DNA of 40,767 nt from Amphimedon queenslandica (lineage: Eukaryota > Porifera > Demospongiae > Haplosclerida > Niphatidae): assembly GCF_000090795.2 (NCBI RefSeq), contig NW_003546595.1, forward strand, positions 25,574 to 66,340, read 5' to 3'. Below, in pieces: positions 25,001 to 32,157 of the stretch (positions within the stretch are counted from its first letter, which is position 1; the number at the start of each line of letters is the position of its first letter). The notes beneath the pieces are model-generated. The model worked only from the letters and a program-made list of their open reading frames with translations, was not told where the DNA came from and searched no databases. The position numbers and the translations under genes were made by a program.

Positions 25001-27287
25001 TATTAATGGTCATGCTGGCCCAATAACCTCACTGTCCTTCTCTTCCACTGGGGACCATCTCATCACAGGATCCAATGACAGTCTAGTGAAGGTGTGGTCT
25101 GGTACTATGGGAACTCCAATTGGGTCACTGGGTAATGGAGGAGTCAATGGGAGCAGTAACTGTATGAGCTATGATGCTGGCAGTAAACTGGTCACAGTAG
25201 GGTATCAAGATGGGAGTGTGGTGCAGTATCACATACAAACTGAAGCTGAGGTGTTTCATCACAGGGTCCATTCTGGTCCAGTCAAAGTGATAATAGCCCA
25301 AGGAGGATCCTTCATGACAGGTTCAGGAGACCAGACGCTTAAGATATGGACTCCATCCTCTCTTCCTAAAGCAGTATCACTGGAGGCACACACTGGTCCT
25401 ATCACTGCAGCTGTGTGGACCAAACAGGTGCTAGTATCAGCTGGTGAGGACTTCATCATGTACCTTTGGCCCTCAGACACCAGCAGACACTTGAGCAAGA
25501 GCAAGATACCCAGTATAGAGCCAGTGGGTAAACTAACAGGCCACACTGGACTCATAGCAAGCATGAGTATCAGTATTGATGGGATGACACTGGCCAGTGT
25601 CAGTCATGATAAGTCCATCATGATCTGGAACATGTTAAGCAAGAAATGTATCCACACAATACAGGGAGCCCACCCGGACTGGATCAACAGCTGCTGCTTC
25701 ACTAAGAGTGGGCCTGAGCTGCTAATAACTGGATCCAATGACTTCAATATTAAAGTATGGGACACCAGTGACTGGAAACTAAAGGCAACTCTTAAAGGCC
25801 ACACTTCAGCAGTGAACACTGTCTCTAGCAGCAATGGCTGTATTGTCTCTGGTAGCAGTGATGGACTCATTAAAGTATGGACCAGGAAAGGAGTAAAGAT
25901 AACAACACTAAAGGGACACAGCCAAAGAGTGAACAGTGTCACCATAAGCTCACTGACTGGAGGGGCCAGTGATGAGCTATGGGGGGAGACAGAGGAGGAG
26001 GGAGAGGGAGCAGGTGACATTGACCCCAGTTTGAAATCAACCCAGTCCAAGAAAGAACTGAGTAATATCATAATACTCAGTACCAGTGACGAGGGAACTG
26101 TCAACATTTGGAAACCTTTCATACCCAATGAACTAATGACACTCAGTGGGCACTCGGACAGGGTACTAGCAGTGACATGTTCCCAGTCTGATACCATCGT
26201 TACCACCTCCTTGGACGAGACTATTAGAGTCTGGAGACCGGCCCTGCCCCAGCCAGAGAGGCTGCTAGTAGCCAGTGGATGCACCAGTAGAGCTCACGTG
26301 GGGCCAGTGACTGGGGTCAGGTTAGTGAAGGTGGAGTCTAGTGGTAACATCCTAGCCACTACCATTGGACGGGACGGGTACTTCATGGTACATGTACACA
26401 ATGAGACCACACCTCTTTCACACCTCTACAAGGTGAGAGTTTCAGATAAGGCACTAACTGCCGTTGAGATGTCAAAGAACTTACAAGTGGTGGTAGGGAG
26501 TGACACAGGGGAGATAACGGTTTGGAAACTAACAGAGAAGGAATACCCATCACTGGTAGTAACAATACCTTCTAAGAACCTAATGGGCCCCGCCCCTATT
26601 TCACAGGTTAGACTAACAAATGACAGGAACTTCTTGATAGCCAGTTCATGGAACAACCAACTAATGGCACTACATAATGGAAGGAGACCAGTAGCTAAGA
26701 TGGAGGGTCACAAGGACTGGGTTATAGATACTTGTACTGTTAGTACTGGCAGCAATCAGAGCACAGTGTATTCTATAGGAGTTGATCAGGTTATGGTTGA
26801 ATATCCACCACCTAAACCTCCAGGGACAGGTAAAGGAAGGAAGAGTGCTTCAGGACCAGTGACAGTAGCAGGACAGCAACACAAGATACCAGTATCAACC
26901 AGGACTGGTGAGGAGGAGAACAAGGTATGGCCACTAGCAATGACACCAGTACAGGACAAGTACATAGCCATTGCTGACAGCTCAGGACAGGTTCATTTGT
27001 GGAGTATATCTTCTAAGACATTCATAGCAACTCAGACAGTACATGCTGATGGAGTGTCTTCAATAACGTCATTCAACCAGTTCCTCATCACTGGGTCCCT
27101 GGACTCTACCATCAAGATGTGGAGTACAGAGGCCGTTGATAAGTCTGGCCACCTCCGTCAGGTCGGCCATTTTAACTGGACCTCATCAATAGAGGCAATG
27201 GGAGCTATACAAGGACAGGAACCAGGGGAAGCAGTTATAATGGGCGGAGACTGCACTGGAGGAGTGACCTTACTCAAGTGGAAATAA
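19077..27287 (+). CDS. TEP1: Telomerase-associated protein 1 (TROVE-vWA-DUF4062-NACHT-WD40)
   Basis: A single uninterrupted frame of 2736 codons, close to human TEP1 (2627 aa). Order: Ser/Thr-rich basic N terminus (1-300) with LTSS-type repeats around 133-165; TROVE from about 305 to 770, interrupted by a Lys-rich (KKKNKRNKKGKKE, about 495) and acidic (557-583) insert; a vWA-like domain from about 785 (GSTVVLCNAGSDMNKP); DUF4062 at about 1017-1110 (ARIFISSTFRDMHGERD, LRWGVTEED, GQRYGWCPGEY); NACHT with Walker A GKPGSGKT (1282-1289) and Walker B IVFIDGVELLDD (about 1363); then many WD40 repeats from about 1765 to the end. TEP1 is a component of vault particles and binds vault and telomerase RNA through TROVE. 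The architecture is complete and identification is secure. Poly(A) signal AATAAA at 27436-27441. An intronless 8.2-kb gene is odd next to neighbours with 7-15 introns. Confidence 0.96.
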   Translation: MSTLTERKWSPALTSSLLEKSKTSGSGRLTTKSSLLVKAAPSLTVPAKPATTSPAVTANGPLKALSRPEPTLSTRGSLTRSSGTAATSSSSLSTRSSFSQSKLTNTQLASGSKPGISSAIKTERPTKADLTSRQLTSTNLTSSNLTSSHLTSSQLTSNSLTTSSTLSSGTGTNRSLVTATSIDRPSLQSAISTTNSSLTGKPLVHSKPLTPSMLQGRPVPVSTMTAKSPLISKSSVALSGRKNTGKPAIKKPTLSTTIKLMKAPTIATTSTKPMATTGAAAQLSKSLLSSSSGSKAAPNTGGQSRYIAVIEESEELPVYDFTQGPLGTPQFHVQFSSQGSVIDAKSMAALPDVIKFKLNLVQTVATSLLASPDYFNRKDPTGCHLRSLAKTLSHYDGEFLLKVALYTRCDLNIRATANYLLAIAASDPAYRPHLKKYYSASVRLPSDWIEIAEMYQSLHDKSINFGSLPTALRKVMSKKFVEFDGYQLAKYNKDTSKKKNKRNKKGKKENTKTAGPVRSATAPAAERPKSFASAVTKPVPPKVKKSVSVELDKKTKDDESDDDSDTDTDSVEGESESESEEELERLKFTLKQIIRKIHISQPVDHVMCLVGKKYPETPEDFRCSGLPGTWDQDRAGKRMKLPIPETWETQVSLKGNKAKVWEELIDHKKLPFMAMLRNIRNLIIAGVSMAHHKWVIERLTDERAVVNSRQFPFRFFSAYEVLNQLENQSKMKPMPFPVQKRSIKPLKKPKKVKPLPEIDSDVIRRYRNALDTSLMIATYHNVQPIKGSTVVLCNAGSDMNKPCTTARGLGKPRTVTEIGVLLALMCKYACEKCSLCVYGNSSYSQVSLKEGTILHNMEQVLNIVTTDGLDGLPGKVPAEFLRSLLVDRVQVDNLILLTNEMNMESHDGKGVLNFLEKYRHVVNPNLLFVSIDLSGRSVGVASTVSPSHPNNIHLSGYSDKILQFIAERSDSGQLVYIERIDEAYKLKDTKAPALLPPTGSTTTPSLSLSAPQTKWRTARIFISSTFRDMHGERDLLTRYVFPELRRRAHDLRVYLYEVDLRWGVTEEDTKHHKAIEICMTEISKSNYFIGILGQRYGWCPGEYSVPDSEEYDWIRDYPKGRSITELEMYHGALADPDKVAGKAFFYFRDKGVMDEIPTKYIGHFKDESFENEEKIESLKSKIRTSGIEVFDNYPSHWMGVVQNKPMLSSLEDFGKRVINNLWNTIQRDYPLEEEPENPYELASELNEEIMVHEGGTFIGRRSILHEGLAAINESKGVVLFTGKPGSGKTAFMAEVAEKFSEDAVSVHFVGTFPGSSSISFILSSICWEAKKRFSIKKPIPGDYLELAKEWITFIQTHQVSNYIVFIDGVELLDDENNGRSLNWIPTNLPDNVTIVLSVNEGSSCLKILKKRDPPPKEVIVGNLDMSDKADIVRSKLAHYRKELDESPFNNQMKLLLTKREAGNPLYLLLACEELRMFGVYEEVGAFLKKLPTTTAGLLQDVLSRLEEEHGAELVSSALTILCLVRDGLKETEMANILSLLFSNPSTGGKGRVPPSVLARLIRSMQTFLQPYQSHASETLILSHKEIEKAVKSRYLRGAGADRERQLHKIIAQYFRSNIDPTNDLSFTGTDTHSFNELPYHLVAAGDWKELETIACNLKFAVQKSQLGLSRELMNDYNPSLANVPAAKAREVSRFLQLPKVVSFKEFISRNLHILVNTPSLALQQAVNEPESSIVCNEAKELLAKASYPLVYWINKPTGSSSCKMTIPSHGDPALTIAVSPDGRSLVTGHKSSIIRIYDTDAGKEIKSLVGHSSSVNCLCFVSQDRLCSASHDNTLSLWNLTEGFRLSVLKGHTRSVRFCSASANGKNLVSVSWDKTIRVWRGTDGSLVSVLKGGRSTSINCLSFHPEGQLIVTGCWDSTLRIWDTFNKKKLKTLKGHASSVQACLYLKSGQHIVSASLDGDVRIWSSRTGITVGTINGHAGPITSLSFSSTGDHLITGSNDSLVKVWSGTMGTPIGSLGNGGVNGSSNCMSYDAGSKLVTVGYQDGSVVQYHIQTEAEVFHHRVHSGPVKVIIAQGGSFMTGSGDQTLKIWTPSSLPKAVSLEAHTGPITAAVWTKQVLVSAGEDFIMYLWPSDTSRHLSKSKIPSIEPVGKLTGHTGLIASMSISIDGMTLASVSHDKSIMIWNMLSKKCIHTIQGAHPDWINSCCFTKSGPELLITGSNDFNIKVWDTSDWKLKATLKGHTSAVNTVSSSNGCIVSGSSDGLIKVWTRKGVKITTLKGHSQRVNSVTISSLTGGASDELWGETEEEGEGAGDIDPSLKSTQSKKELSNIIILSTSDEGTVNIWKPFIPNELMTLSGHSDRVLAVTCSQSDTIVTTSLDETIRVWRPALPQPERLLVASGCTSRAHVGPVTGVRLVKVESSGNILATTIGRDGYFMVHVHNETTPLSHLYKVRVSDKALTAVEMSKNLQVVVGSDTGEITVWKLTEKEYPSLVVTIPSKNLMGPAPISQVRLTNDRNFLIASSWNNQLMALHNGRRPVAKMEGHKDWVIDTCTVSTGSNQSTVYSIGVDQVMVEYPPPKPPGTGKGRKSASGPVTVAGQQHKIPVSTRTGEEENKVWPLAMTPVQDKYIAIADSSGQVHLWSISSKTFIATQTVHADGVSSITSFNQFLITGSLDSTIKMWSTEAVDKSGHLRQVGHFNWTSSIEAMGAIQGQEPGEAVIMGGDCTGGVTLLKWK

Positions 27288-27290
27288 TAA

Positions 27291-27330
<40 letters not shown>

Positions 27331-27850
27331 GTTGTTGTTGTTGTTGTTGGAATTTGATAGGGGGATTACTGTGTGTTAGCTATTGTGTTTGATGGTAGTT
27401 TATAATTTATTAGTTTTGATTGTGCAAATATTTCAAATAAATGATTTGTATAATGAATCCAGTGCTAATATCCAGTGGATAATGTACTAAAGGAAGCCAC
27501 TAATGGTCCAGTGGGTGAGTGAGGAATGAGTAGCACTTGGAGCCACAGGAAGGAAAAGAAGAGTAGCCACTAGAGCAAGTATTAATGTGTAATGGTTTAG
27601 GGAATGCTGTAGCACAACCAATTAAATACTATGAGCTGAGGAAATACTATCAACTGATACACTTTAGATGAAACACGCCTTCAGTAATGCCACAATTACA
27701 GTATCACTAGTAAATGTACAGTAGACTGACTCACTGAAGTATCAGTAGGAGCTCAGTCAATAGAGGGACAGGAACTGACTCAATACATTCAATCACTAAC
27801 ACAACTGGAGGAGGAGACTGACCAGCATCATCCTAAGGAATGAATATAGA
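27288..27850. other. TEP1 3' flank
   Basis: Starts with an ATT then GTT run (27293-27348) and the poly(A) signal at 27436-27441. The rest is AT-rich unique sequence. A 37-codon open stretch (about 27732-27842) is discussed under rejected items. Confidence 0.6.
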
Positions 27851-28590
27851 CACCATAAGTACATGCATATGTATATGTATCAGAAAATGTAATAAAAATT
27901 TGGGGGGATTTCGTCGCCATTTTTTGGAAAAAACCATGGGCTATACCTTGGGTATTTTTCAAATTTTTGGCATTTCTTAAAAATGGCCATAACTTGAAAA
28001 ATTGAAGTCGGAATCGGCTCAAACTTTCTACACAGCATAAGGACATCAATATGTATCAGAAAATGTAATAAAAATTTGGAGTGATTTCGGAGCCATTTTT
28101 TGGGGAAAAACCATGGGCTATAGCCTTGGGTATTTTTCAGATTTCCGACGTTTTCTCAAAATGGCCATAACTTTAAAAATTGAAGTTGGAATCATCTCAA
28201 ACTTTCTACACAGCATAAGGACATCAATATGTATCAGAAAATGTAATAAAAATGGGGGTCAATTTTTGGCCATTTTTTGGAAAAAACCATGAACTATAGC
28301 CTTGGGTATTTTTCAGATTTTTGAAGTTTTCTTAAAATGGCCGTAGCTTGAAAAATTAAAGTCGGAATCAGCTCAAACTCTCTACATAGCATAAATACAT
28401 CAATATGTATCAGAAAATGTAATAAAAATTTGGAGTGATTTTGGAGCCATTTTTTGGAAAAAACTATGGGCTATAGTACAGGGTAATTTTCAGATTTTCA
28501 ACTTTTTCTTAAAATGGCCGACACTAAAAAAATTGAAGTCAGAATCAGCTCAAACTTGCTACACAGCATAAGTACAAGTATATGTATCAG
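27851..28590 (+). repeat. Second family B array, about four copies
   Basis: Four units with the CCATGGGCTATAGCCTTGGG, AATTTGGGGGGATTTCGTCG and CAGCATAAGGACATCAATAT signatures, slightly more divergent than the first array. It lies between the converging ends of TEP1 and the next gene, and abuts the stop of that gene within 40 bp. Confidence 0.9.
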
Positions 28591-28627
28591 ATTATAACTA
28601 TATCAGTTGATCCTGGCCCCCCTTTAC

Positions 28628-29536
28628 TTACACTGATGGTGTAAGACCTGTACCAGTCACATATTGTGCTGATGGAGCAGTCTGGAATAGAACCAGTATA
28701 AGCCTAATGTGCTCATTAAATATTCATTACCATATCAATTAACATTAGTACCTCCTCCTCAAGTGATAATAGCTGCTGAAATATATCTTTCATTAATGCC
28801 TTCATACCTTTAACAGTAAAAGAATAACTAGTCACTTTACAGTGTATCATCATAATGTCAATTAATGAATATGTCCCCTCTTTCTCTTATCCACAGTTCC
28901 TACTTGAATATACTTGTACGTTGACAATGATAGAAGTTATTGAAGATAGAGACTCCTTCAGTTTATCAAACAGATTAACAGACACATCAAAACCTAAGAA
29001 TATTAAAATGGAGGAGTATAATAATACAACAAACCAACCAAGAGAAGACTTATCAACAGATTAAAAGGAGGCGTGACATACTGTACCTCCATTGAAGACA
29101 CATGCTGGTATTCTTGGTAAGGTCAAGTCTTGTCTCACTGAGCTAACGTAATCTTTAATATCATTGTGGTAGCCATCTTCAAACTCTTTCATAAGGTCCT
29201 ATACATCAAGTATTGATCAAAGGGACCAACACATTCATGACAATATAAAGGAATAATCTCACATCTATCTTTCCTTCGATTTGCGTCAAACACTTTTGGT
29301 ATTTCTGGCATCGTCTCTGAGCCTCTTTCTCAGTCTCGCTTGGATGCTTAGTGAAACTGACTAAAAATATTATTAATGATTATTAATTATTAAAAAATAT
29401 TTTGATACTTGATGATTGCTGAACCTTCTTTGGTGCAACAGCTAAACATCCCTAGTAATTATTATGATAATAATTATTATTGCCAATATAAATAAAACTT
29501 ATTCACTTTAGTAAGTGAAAGTCCTTCCAGCTCCAT
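28628..29536 (-). CDS. Unidentified 152-aa charged helical protein
   Basis: Seven small exons in phase: 29507-29536, 29409-29451, 29263-29360, 29087-29198, 28920-28993, 28752-28799, 28628-28681. The sequence starts MELEGLSLTKG, has SFTKHPSETEKEAQRRCQKY, LTQIEGKIDDLMKEFEDGYH, NDIKDYVSSVRQDLTLPRIP, LFDKLKESLSSITSIIVN and DIFQQLLSLEEE, and ends GTGLTPSV. Mostly amphipathic helix, likely coiled coil, no signal peptide or membrane segment. I do not recognise the family; small subunits of tethering, BLOC-type or kinetochore complexes have this look, but that is only a resemblance. The acceptor of the sixth exon is the least certain (28799, or a few bases upstream). Its promoter side carries one copy of the CACGTG cassette. 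Confidence 0.55.
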
Positions 29537-29565
29537 GATACCACACCCTCTTCTATTATTCATAT

Positions 29566-29640
29566 CACGTGGGGTCACGTGGGCTGAGTGAGCATGTGAG
29601 CAGAATTTTTTCCGCTCACATGACACGATCAAAGGTCAAA
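29566..29640 (+). promoter_or_regulatory. CACGTG pair plus M-box cassette, copy 1
   Basis: CACGTG at 29566-29571 and 29576-29581, exactly 10 bp apart, the second in the context GTCACGTGGG. TCACATGA follows at 29616-29623 and AAGGTCA at 29632-29638. It starts 30 bp upstream of the minus-strand start codon at 29536. GTCACGTGAC is the CLEAR element and TCACATGA the M-box bound by MITF/TFE factors in vertebrates; function here is inference. Confidence 0.6.
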
Positions 29641-29646
29641 GCAAAA

Positions 29647-29656
29647 ANNNNNNNNN
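29647..29656. other. Assembly gap (10 N)
   Basis: Ten undetermined bases sit inside a region of duplicated sequence. The true distance and copy number across the gap are therefore uncertain. Confidence 1.
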
Positions 29657-29699
29657 NATTTATTATAATTTTAATCTTATCAAACAATGTGAATTGATG

Positions 29700-29743
29700 G
29701 CTCGCCCCCTCAATGTTTACATTCACCTAGTACTTTTGAAAGC
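29700..29743 (+). repeat. Cassette segment GCTCGCCCCC-TGTTTAC-CACCTAGT, copy 1
   Basis: GGCTCGCCCCCTCAATGTTT then ACATTCACCTAGT matches 30553-30590. It contains TGTTTAC (29714-29720), the forkhead-type core. In the second copy this segment lies directly before the CACGTG pair; here it lies after, across the gap. Confidence 0.75.
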
Positions 29744-30110
29744 TTAGCTCAGCTCAGCTACAAGATTGCTCAGCAATTTATTAATTGGGGCGAGCATGAG
29801 CGAGACCCACACTAATCTGTCTAGTCTATTTGCGTTACGTCTTGTTTATGAACGGAAGAATACGAAAATTAAATTAGTATACTATTGTTGATAAATTTGG
29901 ACCACGTGGGCAAAATTAATCTAGAGGGTGTGGTCAAAATAGCAAGATGGCGGACATTTTAACTCAGATTCATGGACTGAGTTTCTAACAGTTAGATAAG
30001 AGAGAGGGGCTGTCTAAAGCATCTCTAAAGGCTGAAGAACTTAAAAGCAGTTTGATCTAAGACTTCTCTAGATTAGTCCTCTCATTAAAAGAATTATAAT
30101 TGTGAGAGAA
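29744..30110. other. Unassigned intergenic sequence
   Basis: Contains a third CACGTG (29903-29908) and, at 29942-29955, CAAGATGGCGGACA, which looks like the YY1 core AAGATGGCGG. From that ATG only 13 codons are open. Nothing else is recognisable. Confidence 0.4.
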
Positions 30111-30116
30111 GCTTGA

Positions 30117-30540
30117 TTAGAAGTTTAGCTCAGTTGGCACTGGCATTTCTCAGAATGGCAGGACAGTTCATTCTTGTCTCTTTTACTGGGTCATTTTGGT
30201 CAGTTGTGTTAAATGGTGTGTTTGCTCTGTTCAGACCCTGCTGGGCCATAAGGATGGGGTCTGAAATTCTGAATATGCATGCACGCTAAGAGCTGGATTG
30301 AGTTTTATTTAGTTCAATCTTATTTCAAATGGTAATTGATGGAAGCTAGTAGATTAGAAGTTTAACTTGGTACATTTTCTCAGTGTGGCAGGACTCATTC
30401 TTGTCACTTTTACTGGGTTATTTTGGTTGTGTTAACTGGTGTTTGCTCTGTTCAGACCCCGGCCATAAGGCCGGGGTCTGAATATGCATGCAGGCTAACA
30501 GCTAGATTGATTTTTATTTAGTTCAATCATATTTCAATTG
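30117..30540 (+). repeat. Tandem duplication of about 220 bp containing a GC-rich hairpin
   Basis: Two direct copies, about 30117-30335 and 30353-30540, share AGAAGTTTA, CTCAG.(A/G)TGGCAGGAC, TTTTACTGGGT, TTTGCTCTGTTCAGACCC, GGGGTCTGAA, ATATGCATGCA and TTTTATTTAGTTCAATC. In the second copy TTCAGACCCCGGCC (30451-30464), loop ATAA, and GGCCGGGGTCTGAA (30469-30482) form a perfect 14-bp stem. In the first copy the stem has mismatches. Role unknown. Confidence 0.75.
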
Positions 30541-30552
30541 TTTTTATTAATG

Positions 30553-30690
30553 GCTCATGCTCGCCCCCACAATGTTTACATTCACCTAGTCTATTATTCA
30601 TACCACGTGGGGTCACGTGGGCTGAGTGAGCTTGCGCAGAATGTTTTCCCGCGCTCACATGATCAAAAGGTCACAAAGCGAAAAAGATCA
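30553..30690 (+). promoter_or_regulatory. CACGTG pair plus M-box cassette, copy 2, cathepsin L promoter
   Basis: TGTTTAC at 30573-30579, CACGTG at 30604-30609 and 30614-30619 (again 10 bp apart), TCACATGA at 30655-30662, and AAGGTCA at 30668-30674. It ends about 70 bp before the cathepsin L ATG. The order and spacing of the E-boxes match copy 1. This arrangement resembles the CLEAR/M-box control of lysosomal genes by TFEB/MITF factors. Confidence 0.65.
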
Positions 30691-30758
30691 TTTTACACGC
30701 AGCACTCTCTTTGTCGCGCCAGTCGTCCAATCGTCTCTTTTGATTCTCTTTGACAATC

Positions 30759-31748
30759 ATGAAACTTCTTATTGCAGTTGCTGCCCTCATAGTCTGTGCC
30801 ACAGCATTTGAATATACAGCTGAATGGGAGCTATGGAAGCGAACCAACGGAAAGGACTACTCCAGCGAGAAGGAAGAGCTGTACCGTCAAACCATCTGGG
30901 AGGCAAACAAGAAGATAGTTCTGGAGCATAATGCAAACGCTGACAAGTGGGGCTGGACTCTTGAGATGAACGCATTCGCTGATCTAGAGTCCTCCGAGTT
31001 TGCTGCAATGTACAATGGCTACAGGCGGTCCGCCAGGAAGAGCAACGCAACCAGATACCATGTACCCACTGGTAATGCTCTACCAGACACTGTGGACTGG
31101 AGGACAAAGGGAGCAGTGACTCCAGTGAAGAACCAGAAGCAGTGCGGATCATGCTGGGCCTTCTCCACCACCGGGTCACTGGAGGGACAGACTTTCCTCA
31201 AGAAGGGAACCCTACCCAGTCTCTCAGAGCAGCAGCTGGTGGACTGCTCCGATAAGTATGGTAACCATGGCTGCCAGGGAGGTCTAATGGACAATGCTTT
31301 CAAATACATTGAGGCTAATGGAGGTATTGACTCAGAGGCTAGCTATCCTTATGAAGCTAAGAATGGAAAGTGTCGCTTCCAACAGTCAGCAGTAGCTGCG
31401 ACCTGCACTGGCTACAAGGATATTCCTCATGATGATATTGATGGCCTTCAGGATGCTGTGGCTAACGTAGGCCCCATCTCAGTTGCTATGGACGCCAGCC
31501 ACTCCAGTTTCCAGTTGTATGCAGCTGGAGTGTACGACCCTCTCCTCTGCTCCTCCACTCGTCTTGACCATGGTGTACTGGCCGTTGGGTATGGAACCGA
31601 ACCAAGTGGTCTCTTCCATGAGGAGAAACCCTACTGGCTCGTCAAGAACAGCTGGGGCCCAGACTGGGGACAGCAGGGATACTTCAAGATTGTTAGGAAG
31701 GACAACAAGTGTGGTATAGCCACTGATGCCTCTTACCCCACTGTTTAA
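30759..31748 (+). CDS. Cathepsin L-type papain-family cysteine protease
   Basis: A single-exon 329-aa preproenzyme of the normal family length. Signal peptide [18 protein letters not shown]29 propeptide with an ERFNIN-like helix (about 20-85) and NAFADL; mature enzyme from about 108 ([19 protein letters not shown]). Oxyanion Gln126, catalytic Cys132 (QCGSCWAFS), His271 ([11 protein letters not shown]) and Asn297 ([12 protein letters not shown]) are all present, with GCQGG and the paired cysteines of cathepsin L. It is expected to be a lysosomal or secreted endopeptidase; in sponges such enzymes also serve phagocytic digestion (family knowledge, inference here). ATG at 30759 is the first in frame with the signal peptide. 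Poly(A) signal AATAAA at 32038-32043. Lack of introns is unusual in this neighbourhood and among animal cathepsin L genes. Confidence 0.96.
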   Translation: MKLLIAVAALIVCATAFEYTAEWELWKRTNGKDYSSEKEELYRQTIWEANKKIVLEHNANADKWGWTLEMNAFADLESSEFAAMYNGYRRSARKSNATRYHVPTGNALPDTVDWRTKGAVTPVKNQKQCGSCWAFSTTGSLEGQTFLKKGTLPSLSEQQLVDCSDKYGNHGCQGGLMDNAFKYIEANGGIDSEASYPYEAKNGKCRFQQSAVAATCTGYKDIPHDDIDGLQDAVANVGPISVAMDASHSSFQLYAAGVYDPLLCSSTRLDHGVLAVGYGTEPSGLFHEEKPYWLVKNSWGPDWGQQGYFKIVRKDNKCGIATDASYPTV

Positions 31749-32157
31749 TGAGGAGAGAGAGAGAGGAGGGTTCTCCTCACCACTGCTGTAGGAACTAGTT
31801 GTCTTTGTACTGTATAATGTGAAAAACTCTTACTCTTCCTTTAAGCTACTTTCTATTTTTTTTCTAACTTTGCTTCCCATAACTACATGCTATTATCTAT
31901 AGTGCTTTTGATTTCTTAATGTTAACCATATCCTTTCAATCAGTGAGTGTACTATTAACATGGCAGTATAATACAAAAGAAATGGGCAATGAAATGGATG
32001 TCATTAACTCTACTAAAAGATGTTACTTTACAAATTGAATAAAATTAAATAATGACTGACCATAAAGAGAGAGAGAGAAGTACACAGCAATTGCAGCAGA
32101 ACATATTAATAATAATAATAATTTAATCATAATGTGGTGTGTGTGATAACATCAACT
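31749..32157. other. Cathepsin L 3' UTR and convergent flank
   Basis: GA-rich just after the stop, then AT-rich with the poly(A) signal at 32038-32043. A short GAGA run (32067-32078) and AAT run (32107-32121) precede the stop of the converging myotubularin gene. Confidence 0.6.

Noticed and set aside
25604..26284. 226-codon minus-strand open frame opposite the TEP1 WD40 region
   Set aside because: Antisense shadow of a long, well supported coding sequence; no domain and no splice or start context.
27732..27842. Plus-strand 37-codon open stretch ending ETDQHHPKE, coding-like in composition
   Set aside because: No start codon, no recognisable domain, only a weak acceptor before it and no partner exon. 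It may be chance.
29945..29986. ATG in a YY1-like CAAGATGGCGG context opening a 13-codon frame
   Set aside because: Too short, no donor that continues the frame convincingly; noted only as a possible promoter relic.
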